This document shows, in pieces, positions 11,780 to 22,752 of a DNA stretch of 64,000 bases. Each line of letters starts with the position of its first letter. Position 1 is the stretch's first letter. Under the pieces are notes generated by a model, which did no database searches, had not been told where the DNA came from, and saw nothing but the letters and a program-made list of their open reading frames with translations. The stretch comes from Pardosa pseudoannulata (lineage: Eukaryota; Arthropoda; Arachnida; Araneae; Lycosidae): positions 79,486,697 to 79,550,696 of the forward strand of contig CM063500.1 in the NCBI GenBank assembly GCA_032207245.1, given 5' to 3'. Position numbers and translations under genes: made by a program.

Positions 11780-12319
11780 CTACCTTCCTTCTCTTGACAT
11801 TCTTCTGGAATTTACTTCCGCTACTTTCTGCAAGTGGAGCTTCAATATATCGGCGAAGAACCCAATGAATAAGAGAGAAAACCCCGTCGACCGTAGTGAG
11901 GGATCGAGCATGAGGTAGAATGCAAAATACTTTAAGCTTATTACAAATTCGAAGATTATTTGAGCTATCGTGCTCACTTCCATAATATCCGAAAAGACGT
12001 AGCTAATTGAAGTACAAGTCAAAATCATGCCAAGAAAACAAAAAACGTGCCCAATGACTGGGTGGTTCAAGGCCAGGTACAGTCCAGTCAGTAGCAATCC
12101 TCCAGAAGTTAAACACAACGCTGCATTGAAAGTCTTCATGCCCTGCCACGACTGCACGGCTTCAGACACATTTCGTTGTACTTCGAATATCATGTCATAT
12201 AGGATTATGACCAGAAAGACTTCGCAGTAGAGCAAAAATACAAGGAAAATTATCAACCAACCAAGGATGTATTTTATGCAGTTCAAAATACATGTCAAAC
12301 ATCGGAGAATAAAAGCCAT
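11780..12319 (-). CDS. gene A: small multi-pass membrane protein, paralogue 1 (function unknown)
   Basis: 179 aa, not recognised. Seen: hydrophobic segments at about residues 20-42, 66-84, 88-109, 117-138 and 143-160, giving four or five membrane spans. A basic tail ends ...SRRMSREGR. An N-V-S glycosylation sequon sits at residue 50 between spans 1 and 2. The start is well placed: the ATG lies 27 nt after a splice acceptor (TTTTCAG on the minus strand, AG at 12347-12348), and the same arrangement precedes genes B and C. The coding region is one exon with AATAAA about 110 nt past the stop. Gene B is about 80% identical by eye over the last 130 residues, and their final 24 residues differ at few positions. 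The core shared with C includes GLYL-LN-P-IGH, SISYV and GF-L-IGF. A membrane role is inferred from hydrophobicity; the job is unknown. Confidence 0.85.
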   Translation of the reverse strand: MAFILRCLTCILNCIKYILGWLIIFLVFLLYCEVFLVIILYDMIFEVQRNVSEAVQSWQGMKTFNAALCLTSGGLLLTGLYLALNHPVIGHVFCFLGMILTCTSISYVFSDIMEVSTIAQIIFEFVISLKYFAFYLMLDPSLRSTGFSLLFIGFFADILKLHLQKVAEVNSRRMSREGR

Positions 12320-12464
12320 GCTGAAATTTAATTATTAAGTCCCGAGCTGAAAAGGAGAGAAAAATCCAGTTAGTTTTTATATTCTAATTAGTTAGAAGGA
12401 TCTAAGAAAGTAGTCAATCTGCCCTACTCACAATTCTGAGTTTACTTTTTAAAAACTAAATTAT

Positions 12465-13131
12465 CAGGGGTGGACAAGCTGTAGTTCTTTGAAGATTTGC
12501 GACTCTCGAAAAATGTACCCGAATTCTTTTATATTTGTGCTACTATATCTTAAAGGTTGGGCTTTGAGTGCTACGATCTACTATTTTGCAACACGAAGGC
12601 TAATGAGACCGACACCCACAGCTTAAAGCCGATTCCAAACGGATACGAACATCCATGCCACATGGGATTCGAACCCACGAACTCCGGTACCGAAGGCCAG
12701 CACCCTAACCAATCGGCTATCGTTCGGCTAAAAAATTATAACTGATGGAGCTCCGGTAATGCTGGGTAAAAAATCTGTCTTATTGGGCTTTTAAGAGATG
12801 ATTCTCAATTATCAACTCACACCTATTCACAGCATAATTCACCGAGAGCATCGTTCAGATATATTTAAACTTTCCTGATGTTATGAAAATAAAGTAACAC
12901 ATTGTAAATTCCATCCGCACCAAAGCAAAAAATCATCGACAACTCAAAAATTTCCTCTAAACCTTAAAGGACAAAGAACTTGTAAATGACATTTAACAAA
13001 TATAATTTCTGTAAAAAAATTTTACATACCTTCTTTTGCATACCTTTTAAATGCGTATTTAATTTGCGGATCACGAAAAGTGTCAAAATTTGAAAAATGG
13101 CTTGCACTATCAAGGAGCTTGGCCACCCCTG
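12465..13131. mobile_element. hAT-like CAGGGGTGG element in the gene A intron
   Basis: Ends CAGGGGTGGACAAGCTG and CTTGGCCACCCCTG are inverted repeats. Interior without a transposase frame, split by a SINE at 12555-12730. The same element at the same place in gene B shows it predates the duplication. Confidence 0.7.
12555..12730 (-). mobile_element. tRNA-derived SINE family 1 in the gene A intron
   Basis: Full body with box B GGGATTCGAACCC (plus-strand view) and the head CCGAACGATAGCCGATTGGT on the minus strand. Absent from the gene B intron, so inserted after the A/B duplication. Confidence 0.9.
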
Positions 13132-16100
13132 CACTATATTATACTCCTTAAATATACACACACTAAAATAAAAAAGAAATAAGATGTGGCAAACACTTAG
13201 CAAAATTTTACACGCTGTATTAATATAGTTTGCATTTATTTGATAACACGTTATGAGCTTTGTTGTAATGTACATACAACCTTAAACACCAGTGTTCGTT
13301 ACAAGGGGGAAACACAGAATGAATATAATACCTTATATAGATTCAAACATTTATTCTATACATTTATTTACAAAAATACTTGGTTAACATAATCAATCAT
13401 TTATATTTTCTATTTACAGACTAATTATCCCACAACTCTTTATAAGGAATTAATATCATTAATAGAGGCCTAAGTCAAATGACTGTAAATATTCTTTATA
13501 CAGTACCTCCATTCAAGTCACAGGGGAGCAGGCAGGGGCTTTCCTCACGGGCATACGGTACGAGTTGATGATGGTGAGCGGGGCGGTGTCAGTCCGGGCG
13601 CACGGAACGAGCTGGTGCTAGTGGATCCTTGTTCCACTTCTCTCGACTGCCCACGTCTAACTCTCAGCTCTCACCCCAAAAACTTCACCTAGGTCCCAAC
13701 GCCCCTCCTTTTCTTGTCCAATCCCTTCCTTCGGGAAATTTTTCCCACATCAAATGCCCTTCGAGAGTGCAGGTGGGCTCATTAAAGTAGCCCCTTTTTG
13801 TTCAGGCTGACATTACATTTTAACTCCTGCTCCCATAATTCACGCTTACAGTTCTGTGCGAGCTTGACCGTTAAGCTGTCATTCCGTGAAGTATCCTCTC
13901 TGCAGGGGTCCCTAAACTTGACGTAAATAATTGGGGTCTTAAATTCGTCAAGGAAAATCCTCCCACGGCTATGCATGCACGTGCACATCACCGTGAGAAA
14001 GTACCTCGGTACAAGCTTTAAGAAATAAAATCTCTATTCTGAAATCTCAAATGTCAAATAGTTATACGAGAAATTATGATGTCCTTTATTATATTATAGA
14101 AAATATGGTAAAATGCAGATTAGGCTTTGAAATTATCTTTTAAATCAAGGTACAATCAAGTATGGGCTAAACACGGCAGAAAAATTTGATATCGAACTCT
14201 GTTGCAGTTCAACGTGAAAAGATTGTTCAGTGAATAACTACTTTTCAAAACAAATGCAGGAAAAACTATTAACTCTTATAAATGAAGCTATATTCATAAT
14301 CTTCAAAATATGTACTCAGCCAATTTTGTATCTTAAGGAACAGTTTTTAGTCAACGCTCCCACCTCACAGTTACCATATTCACTTAGCGTTACGTATTCT
14401 ATTAGCCGTCTTAAGATTTTAAAGGATGGTTATAATCCTAATCATATGGAATTTAGGAAAACACACATGTACAAGGATTTTTATAGTTTAACATACTTTT
14501 GTATTGACTTTATGTATTAACCATAATTGTGCAACTTTATGTAGTACCAGTTTTAGCATTTTTACAATATCTTATAAACGCACCGTGCGACTCACTGAAT
14601 CTGGCAAAATGAGGGATTGAGACCTTTTCATATTTGCTGTAGGGCACAATTTTGCGTATGTATTTAATATATTGTTAGAGCAATCGAAAAGAGCTGTTTG
14701 AGTAAAATCAGGAAACTAAAGTTAAGTATGCATTAGTAAAGTTTATGATAACCAGGAATTAATGATTGGAAAAAGGCTTCATAGCATAATATTTCTACTA
14801 CATTTGTGTCTACATGCTGATAAATTCTTTCAAAGCAAATAGCTTTAGAAACAATCTAGACTTAAACTTTTAAATGCCAATTCAAGTTTTTAAAACCCTT
14901 TAATTACCTATAACCTTATTATAGAAATAAAATTAAAGCTTATTTAGAATCGTTTAGTGCATGAAAGGAAGGCATGAAAATTCTAAATCCACGTCTAAGC
15001 TTATTTTACGCCAAAGACATTACTAGGTTTTTAAGAGTAAAAGTTGCTTCTAAATACCACGGTTGTTACTCAAGATGTCATAATACTGTGCATAATACAG
15101 CGTTTACAAGGAAAAAATTGGACAGATTAAAGCTTCATTAAATCTTTAGCAAACAGGTTACCTCGATGAGGATTTTAAAACGAGGATTATAATCCTAGTC
15201 CCAAATTTTCTTCTAAGGTGATCTCTAAACGTAAGTCTACGTAAAACTAAAGTTTCTATACAATTGCTGTACTTTTGTTTTTCAATGAAACAATACATAG
15301 TGAATAACACAATACTGGGATGAATACCTAATTAAAATTCCCCTACGCAATTTTATTTACTTTCCTCCTATAAAACACATTTTCATAACTCATATATACG
15401 TAGTTTGAAAGTATTAACAAATAAACACTATTATACAAAACCCTCAACGCCACTGATAGACCTTAAGCACTGCAATTGGAAGACTATAATAAGATTCAAC
15501 CATTTTAGTGAATATAAACTCAGAAGTTCATAGCATGTATTTATAATGAGTTACAATAATTTAATTTTGGTCTTTAAGTCACAACTTGTTTGGGTAGATT
15601 ATTCCAGTTCAATCCAGGAGTGAGAAGTTGAAGCACATAGTTTGAACTGAAAGTAAACATTCACAACTTCAGTAGAAAGTTTTTTTGAAATAAACTTTAA
15701 AAAAATTATCTGACGCCCTCTCACATTATGACTGTATGTTAACATAAATAGTCAGGACCCTTATACTTGACAGTAGTATGTATTACAAATTTAAATGCTT
15801 AAGTATTTAGGGTGATGGTCAACTAACCACATTTAATTAAATTTTTATTTATTAATTTTTGCCTTCGAAATTCCGAATCTTTAGGTCTATTAAGTTGAAA
15901 AAAGATTTAATTCAAATTAGGTCACGAAACTAACTTTAGATAAATAACCAATGAACTATGCGATTGGTTAATATTCCTAGATAACCTTGAATGGTAAAAT
16001 TATTTAAACATTGAAAAATTTCCTGAAAGGAGTAAAACTACATTCATATAGATTCTTTTAATTTCAGCCATCATGTCAAACATTTAGACTAAACTACATA

Positions 16101-16507
16101 TTACGAATAAGGCTACTGTACATTAAGAAACCTATGTTGAATACGCGGCAAATTCGTTTGACTCAGTTTTAGCAAACTTTCAATCCTGTTTATTACAAGT
16201 TCATTACACATTTTCCCTAATCATTAACATATACCACCACAGACAGTAAATACTGTAGCTCTTAAAGCACGCACATATCTGATTGTGGTTGACATCAAGC
16301 TAAAACTACAGAACATAGAAATTTCAGATAACTGAAATTTAATAACAGTAATAAATAGCAAAACCACCGTACCCCACGAGCACAGTATTTCCTTTCACTA
16401 AAACAGAATATGATACTAAAAACATTGCATAACATCCACCATTTAGAATAAAGAACACCCCATACTCCTGTACAAGTTTAAACAAAACTTACTTAAGAGT
16501 AACTTAC

Positions 16508-16534
16508 TTTAAAATGCCTGAAAAAGACATAGAA
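16508..16534 (-). other. gene A non-coding first exon (predicted)
   Basis: Predicted from a TATA box about 30 nt upstream, an initiator-like TTTCATCATT also present at gene B (TTCCATCATT) and gene C (TTCCATCGTT), and a GTAAGT donor at the other end. It holds no in-frame start for the membrane protein. The transcription start is placed by analogy, without transcript evidence. Confidence 0.45.
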
Positions 16535-16552
16535 TGATGAAATCGTCAAGCC

Positions 16553-16610
16553 ATATATATATATTTGGATTTTCAATCACGGATAACGTTGCCAATTTTA
16601 ACATTACAAC
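16553..16610 (-). promoter_or_regulatory. gene A core promoter
   Basis: A TATATATATA box (16553-16564, read on the minus strand) lies about 30 nt from the initiator-like site. Upstream of it a block at 16585-16610, read on the plus strand as AACGTTGCCA followed by TTAACATTACAA, is kept at the same distance in genes B (27490-27515) and C (40743-40767). Beyond the block, A and B share a longer stretch to about 16680. Confidence 0.55.
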
Positions 16611-16808
16611 CTCCAGAGAAAGAGGCACCATCGCAGATCGCAAGGAGCGAGCCACATCCTTCGTAACAGGTAGGCGAACAACATCAGATTCCGTTTCTGT
16701 CTTAGTTTGCGACTGCTAAATGCTAGGTCAGAAAGAGGCTTTTCCAATGCAGAACAAATACCTGGACTTGATCATGTCGGGGAAGATCTCGTCATTTATG
16801 GTTAAGAT

Positions 16809-17144
16809 GTACCAGGACAGCAATCAGCCTCCTCGTGGCGCCCCCCGGTAACTAGAAGTCGGACTTCGGCTGGCTTTTAGGCCGATGATTGCCGTCTGCT
16901 TATCTCTGAAGTGTTCACTGGACGTCTTCTTGATGCACAGGCAGCCTGCTGCAGAACACTACTTGGTCGTATCGGGGGTGAAACCTCGTCGACCTAAGGA
17001 ACGAGCGCATTCCGAAGTGTGTCCCTTCACTCCGGGGAACTACACTCCTTGGTCACGTGGGAGGTTAAACTTCGTCGACCTAAGTGCACACGGACACAGC
17101 ATAGACAGTGCATAGTATTGGACATATTCCCTAGTAGAAAGATT
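16809..17144. other. GC-rich spacer between the duplicated blocks
   Basis: Present only after unit A, not after unit B. Contains a degenerate internal repeat, TCGTCGACCTAAGGAACG / TCGTCGACCTAAGTGCAC. Open frame 16885-17115 not recognised. Confidence 0.4.
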
Positions 17145-17485
17145 CCCTAGCAAATAGAAATATGTAAATAACAACCTTAAGATTTTTGTAAACAAAAAAA
17201 AATTTTTTTTTGTGGATAAATTTATAATAACAACGTAAATATGAAAAATCAAATAGAAATAGTAGTATATAGTTTTAATTTTTTCGAATTATGTTACATA
17301 TAAACATTTTTACATTCCAGACCTTATGTAGTAGACAAGAACATTCGGCTTCGTTTTCTTGTATATACCGTTATTTTTGACCCACAAACAAATCATGTTG
17401 TCGCACTAATCCTTGCTAGTACGTGACCCGCGCTCAAGTATCAATCGTCAGAGAACGTACTAGTACGTGTCCCGCATACAATGTG
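17145..17485. mobile_element. TTAA family 5 element, 5'-truncated copy
   Basis: Right-hand two thirds only, ending GTCCCGCATACAATGTG before TTAA (17486-17489). It abuts the start of segment X2 exactly. Confidence 0.8.
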
Positions 17486-17879
17486 TTAATGAAGTCATTC
17501 GCGCTTGTTATCGGTTACCTTAAACATTCATAGGGAAGGAGTTAAGCATTCACCCGGGAGTGCTGAAATAGAATGACTCATACATCAGCCAATTGTTTAG
17601 GAGTGTGATATGAAGGATTGTATTTTCTTTAATTTTCCTCATTCTATAAGAAAAAAGTGTTTTAGCAACGTGCGATTCAGATGTAGAAGGTATCTTATTA
17701 TATTTCATTATTTAAGTTCCAATGCTTGATATCTTAAAAAATACTCAAATGAAATTCTATATAATTTGTTCTCCATTTAAGCTATCAAATTCTGGAAAGA
17801 TAAAAAATACTTTATTTGCGAATGAAAAGTTAAAAATTATTCCATAAAAATGTTCACATATCAGCAACAATTTAATATA

Positions 17880-18673
17880 CACTCAAGAGCTAAAACATTA
17901 TGACCACCCCTACATTTTGCAATGAACTCGCCTGAATAAAGTGGAAAGCACGTGATCAGATGGAAGTGATAATTAACTGCTACTGGAGAGTCTGAAGAAT
18001 CATTCTTTCACTTCTGTGTGTTATCGGAAAGGCTGCGGATCTAAGCGATTTTGATAGATGGCAGATTGTAATGGCTCGAAGGCTCGGATCAAGTATTTCC
18101 GTAACTGCACGACTCGTGGGTTGTTCGCGATCTAGTTGTTAGTACTTAAGCAAAGTGGATGAATGACGGTGAAACCAGCAGTAGACGACATGGTGTTGGA
18201 CGTCCACACGCTATCAAAGATAAAGGTCGTCGGAGACTGTCTCGCATGGTGAAGCAAAACCGGAGCCAGACAGTGGCTCATCTGCCAACCCAATACAATG
18301 CAGGGCTAAGAAGAATAGTATCGGAGCACACTGTTCAGCGGACACTGTTGGACATGGGGCTACGCAGCAAAGGTCCCACTCGTGTGCCTTTGCTGATCAA
18401 GCGTCATAGCCAACTGCGTCTACGCTGTGCCCGGGAACATCGCGACTGGTCCATGGATGAGTGGGAGAAAGTTACTTGGTCAGATTGATCGCGGTTTGTC
18501 ATTCATCAAGCCGATGGCCGTGTCAGGATACGCCGTCTTCTAGCCGAACAGTTGCTCATCAATGTACTAGTAGGTCATACACAGGTCGGTGATATGCTTT
18601 GAAACTCTGTTGCACGCCAAAGGTGGGCGAACTCGTTATTGACAGGTGTTCATAATGTTTTGGCCCTTGAGTG
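17880..18673 (+). mobile_element. Tc1/mariner relic inside X2
   Basis: Inverted ends begin CACTCAAGAGCTAAAACATT and, from the other side, CACTCAAGGGCCAAAACATT. TA dinucleotides flank both ends. At 794 bp it is shorter than a full element, so part of the transposase is deleted. X1 shows the uninterrupted TA-rich target. Confidence 0.9.
18045..18560 (+). pseudogene. Tc1-like transposase pseudogene
   Basis: Pieces of a Tc1 transposase: an N-terminal helix-turn-helix region ([20 protein letters not shown]), GVGRPHAIKD, TVQRTLLDMGLRS and EWEKVTWSD. The Asp of WSD is the expected first or second catalytic acidic residue, but the next codon, normally Glu, is TGA. The frame resumes with SRFVIHQADGRVRIRR, then stops. 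At least three in-frame stops and a missing C-terminal third make it dead. Confidence 0.85.
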
Positions 18674-20276
18674 TATTTATATTCTAAATGTAGGGTGTAA
18701 TATCTATGGTTTATCATGTTTCCTAAAAATGGTACTGCAATTAATTGAAAACCTTGCATGTTTTAAAAAAATATTTAAATTTTTAAAGGAATTTTTATAT
18801 CTCCATGAATATGCATACAATTATTACTTAAAATAACAGAAATAATTGCAAGTAGTTTTAATTTAATATGCTAGAACCACATTGGCAAGAATTATTTTTT
18901 TACAGAGTGATTTCCAAAACTACAGTGTTTTTCTGATCCCCTATTTGCCTTCGGAACAAAATCTGCACTGAAATACATGACGAGTAACAGGTTCTTCACA
19001 TTTATGAATTTTCAAGATAGTTCACCGAAATGTTTTCTGGATGTATGACAAAACCACCAATATTGCAAGCGACCGATCATTTTTGGTAATTTTGTGTAGA
19101 TAGAAATCGCAATTAGACATCTGGTAGAATCAAATGACGCCGGACTTGATATTCCAGGTGTTTATTCTGCACGAGGATATAACGGAAGTCACGTGGTATT
19201 ACATCATGAGTGAAAAATTCCGGAATGCAGTTTAGTAAAACAATAGTTACCATTCCAATTTTTCATTTTCATTTTTACAGTGAAATTGAAACCGCTGTTA
19301 AGGTTACAGTTAACTTTCCGCAAGAAATATGTGGCATCTTTATACATCTTTTCCCTTTATCCCATCACCTTTAAACAACTGAAGTGGGAGAGTTTTTCTC
19401 CTTATACGTTTTGCAATTATCGTGAATACATGCGATTTTCTCCATTTGTTCAATTCATATATAACGTGGATATATCCTGTCATATGAGGAGATCCAGTAA
19501 TATTTTTAATTTTCCAGAATTTTAAAGTAGCCAAGAAAGCAGAAAAAAATGGTTTGTTTTTTGGCTTTGAATTATCTGGTACATGCTCAATAATTTGTCT
19601 TCATACTCCTCCAAAGTCTCTCACTCCTATGAATGCAGTTTAGTATCACGTTGAATACATTTAGAATGATAATTCCAAGTTTTGTTAGGTACATCGAAAT
19701 TATCATTAAGTTTCCCCCATTTTTTCCCACAGTAATTAATGGAAGTAAAGGAATGGTTGGTTGATTGGAGCTTTACGGTGCAAGGTCCTATTTAGGACAT
19801 AAGCGCCAAGCACTAGGTGTTTTTTCATAAATACAACAAGACATAACCGATAAAAGTGCCCTAATCCAAAACCAGAACAAGCTACAACTAGCAAAGGTAA
19901 AACCGTAGCAATTTTAAAAACTATAGATATGTCTGCTGTATATATACTCAAGTACACAAGATAAGTATGGAAAAGGTAAAACGAAACCTTAGAAGGTTGG
20001 TTGGTTGGAGTTTTACTGCGCAAGGTCCTGTTTAGGACATAAGCGCCAAGCACAAGGTGTTTTCATAAAAACAAGACCTAACTGATAAAAGAGCCCTAGC
20101 CTAATAACAAGGTAAAACCGTACCAGTTTAATAAAGTTATAAAAACTTCTGCAAAGTAAAAACTCAATTACACCAGATAGGTATGTAAAAGGTAAAAAGA
20201 TGAAACGTTAAAAAGCTAAAAGCACAAATTTTAATTAAAGGATGTAAAAAATACTAAAACACTTAATAGAAAAAAG

Positions 20277-20636
20277 TTAAATAGACCAAAATAAGCCTAT
20301 AAAACGTAAAAAAGATAAAAGACAGGGATGCGGGGGTTCACCCAGTAACTCCGTTAAGGTAGGATGCCGAGTACTAAAAAATAAGACATACGCAGGCTGT
20401 AACTGACTACAAGATGTAAGTAAATGTAAAATTGTTAGTGGGGCCTGACAGAAAGAACATTGGGGTTTGGGGTCATTAGAAAGATAGTAATTATGTGTGA
20501 GACGAGTGTGCCCAATACGCAAACGAGTAATTAAAACGTCGTGCTTACGACTAACATTATCCGGGAAAGATCGAATGTCCTCAGTAATGTTGTGTAGCTT
20601 ATTGCGGACACACAAGTCCCACTCGTTCTTCCACAC
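20277..20636 (-). pseudogene. LINE ORF2 C-terminal fragment (copy 3)
   Basis: 119 codons: MWKNEWDLCVRNKLHNITED, RKHDVLITRLRIGHTRLTH, PQCSFCQAPLTILHLLTSC and FSTRHPTLTELLGEPPHPC. This is the complete C-terminal end of ORF2 with its terminal stop, but without the RNase H catalytic motifs. It is the best-preserved of the three copies. Confidence 0.75.
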
Positions 20637-20741
20637 AATATGAAGCTGGCGTTCGAAACCTTAGAAGGTAAAGGCTAAACTCACCATAAATTTGAATTAA
20701 AAAGATGGAAAAAGTACTAAAACAATTCATAAAAAAATAAG

Positions 20742-21068
20742 TTAAATTGACCAAAATAAGCCTGTGAAACGGAGAAAAAAAGAGGAATGCGGGGAATCAT
20801 TCAGTAAATCTCTTAAGTTAGGATGCCGTGTACCAAAAAATAACGTATAGACAGGCTGTAAGTGGCTACAAGAAGTAAGTACATGTAAAATAGATAGCGA
20901 TGACTGACAAAAATGCCATCGGGGTTTGGGTTCAGTTAAGAGATAGTAACTATTTGTGAGACAAGTGTCCAATACGCAAGCGAGTGAGTAAAACGTCATG
21001 CTTACGACTAACATTATCCGGGAAAAAGCGAACGTCCTCAGTAATGTTGTGAAGCTTATTGCTGACAT
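20742..21068 (-). pseudogene. LINE ORF2 C-terminal fragment (copy 2)
   Basis: The region LTNSYYLLTEPKPRWHFCQ followed by LSILHVLTSCSHLQP and FFGTRHPN matches copies 1 and 3. The N-terminal part is out of frame with the RKHDVL-type motif seen in the other copies, so a frameshift is present. Confidence 0.7.
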
Positions 21069-21609
21069 TTAAGTCTCACTCGTTCTTCCACATAACATGC
21101 AACTGGCGTTTAATTGCACATCAAGTCTGAAAGGGCGATTTTCATAGGCATTAAGGTCGGTTGGAGTTTTACGGCGCAAGGTCCTGTTTAGAACATAAGC
21201 GCCAAGCACAAGGTGTTTTCATAAAAACAACAAGACTTAACTAATAAAAGAGCAATAACCCAAAAACAGAACAAACTATAACCAACAAAGGTAAAACCGT
21301 ACCAATTTAATAAAGTCATAAAAAAGTCTGCAGTATAAATACTCAATTACATCGGAAAGGTACGTACAAGGTAAAAATGATGAAACAGAGCTAAAAGCAC
21401 AATAAATCTTAATTAAAAGACTTAAAAAAAATTAAAACAATTCATAGAAAATAAGTTAAATAGACAAACAAAAAAGCCTATGAAGGAGAAAAGACAGGGA
21501 TGCGGGGTTCATCTAGTAACTCCGTTAAGGTAGGATGCCGTGTACCAAAAAATAAGACAGTCTGTAAGTGGCTACAAGAGGTAAGTATATGTAAAATAGT
21601 TAGCGTGGC

Positions 21610-22038
21610 CTAACAAAAAGAACATCGGGGTTTGGGTTCATTTAAAAGATAGTAATTGTGTGTGAGACGACTGTGCCCAATACGCAAGCGAGTAATTAAA
21701 ACGTCGTGCTTACGACTAACATTATACGGGAAGAGGCAAATGTCCGCAGTAATGTTGTGAAACTTATTGCTGACATTTAAGTCCCACTCGTTCTTCCACA
21801 TAATGTGCAACTGGCGTTTAATTGCACATTTCAAGTCTGAAAGGGGGATTTTCATAGGCATTAAGGTAATGGCATTCTTCGCCGCATCATCCGCAAACTC
21901 GTTCCCGAGGATCCCCGCATGCGCTGGAATCCAGCAGAATAAAACTGCAAAACCTCGTTTATGAAGTAAAGAAATGAAACTGATTTTCACTACACTCTGG
22001 AGGTAGATAGAATGTAACACCGGTGAAAAAATTCTCAT
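21610..22038 (-). pseudogene. LINE RNase H domain fragment (copy 1)
   Basis: Contains FCWIPAHAGILGNEFADDAA, the last catalytic motif of the RNase H domain found in Jockey/I-type LINE ORF2 proteins, then RKHDVLITRLRIGH-RLTH and the start of a Cys-containing C-terminal motif. The true element ends near 21963, so the first residues of this frame come from flanking DNA. The upstream reverse transcriptase is absent. Confidence 0.8.
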
Positions 22039-22644
22039 TGTAACAAAAATCTATGATTAAATTTAAAATTATCACATATGTACCTAGTCTATTATTCAAG
22101 CCAAATATAAAAGAAAATCATTTACGTGATCACAGTTAAAGGTATTACGACCTCCTGACTCCAGAATTTTGGAAGTTTTTTTCCTTAGTTCACTTCAGCC
22201 TGTTGGACGTATTAATATGTTACTCAAAACTAAGTATGAATTTTTAAAATCTGTACAAGATTGTGAAAATTCACGTGAAGCTCACTTCCACAATAATAGA
22301 GGTAAAGATATGTTACTTTAGTCTTAACTCAACGATTTGAGATACTCTAATATCTGTATTAGAATTATACTACCTATAAAACTGAAATTACCCAGCCCGC
22401 ACACTGAAAAATCTCCAAGTTAAATTCGAACAAAGAAAGCTCAGCATCTTACATATAAGTATTTGTTCAAGTGTTAATAACAAGATTAAAGTATGTTTTT
22501 CTATTCTTATGGAAAATGATATAGACTTGACAAAATTTTAAGTCGGTTAGGTACTTGCAACTCGACTAGTATATATTAAAGATTAGTCCTTGAGTTTAAA
22601 AATTAGAGAATGACTAAAAGAAATAACCAAGTTCGGGGTAAAAT

Positions 22645-22650
22645 TTTATT
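22645..22650 (-). terminator. gene B polyadenylation signal
   Basis: AATAAA on the minus strand in the same position relative to the stop as in gene A, followed by the shared TGTACAT-containing 3' UTR. Confidence 0.65.
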
Positions 22651-22752
22651 GTATATGTACATTTCATTAAAAACCGTCGATGTATATGATACTTAAAATG
22701 TTCATGCCTTCAAATGATATCGGTCTAAACACAGAATCTTTGTTCTATTTGT

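Larger units (their letters stand above)
12347..16507 (-). other. gene A 5' UTR intron
   Basis: Inferred 4.2-kb intron from donor GTAAGT (minus strand, 16507 to 16502) to the acceptor AG at 12348-12347, preceded by a pyrimidine tract. It is alignable over most of its length with the gene B intron at 23311-27384. It carries a hAT-like element with a SINE inside it (12465-13131), a GC-rich patch (13500-13770) and otherwise AT-rich unique sequence. Short ORFs within it (for example 14230-14520) have counterparts in the B intron but do not stay in frame, so they are treated as non-coding. Confidence 0.6.
10560..16808. repeat. duplicated gene unit A
   Basis: From GGTATTGTAACCCCTTGGCT-like sequence downstream of gene A to the shared GGGGAAGATCTCGTCATTTA upstream of its promoter. 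Alignable with 22140-27803 across the 3' flank, exon, intron and promoter. Confidence 0.8.
19756..21963 (-). mobile_element. 5'-truncated LINE insertion with internally repeated 3' end
   Basis: Flanked by a 13-bp target duplication, AAGTAAAGGAATG (19743-19755) and AAGTAAAGAAATG (21964-21976), one mismatch; X1 shows the single-copy site. The element reads on the minus strand. The 3' end (RNase H tail plus a GGTCCTGTTTAGGACATAAG-type 3' UTR) is present in several successive partial copies starting near 19756, 19995, 20656 and 21153 on the plus strand. Confidence 0.8.
17491..22125. repeat. segment X2, copy of X1, directly joined to gene unit B
   Basis: Same backbone as X1. After removing the insertions at 17880-18673 and 19756-21963 it reads through collinearly with 2130-5030 and then passes straight into gene unit B at about 22140. 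In the first copy X1 and gene unit A are separated by about 5.5 kb of transposon-rich DNA (5040-10560). Confidence 0.75.

Noticed and set aside
11718..12230. Plus-strand frames over gene A (and 23000-23197 over gene B)
   Set aside because: Shadows of the minus-strand coding exon.
14230..14520. 96-codon frame in the gene A intron with a similar frame at 25146-25373 in gene B
   Set aside because: The similarity follows from duplication of the whole intron; the frames differ in start, end and phase and lack splice context.
16630..16685. Divergent plus-strand transcript from the gene A promoter ending at a donor-like ACAG|GTAGGC
   Set aside because: Shared by A and B, but nothing downstream looks like an exon, and the pattern is short enough to be chance.
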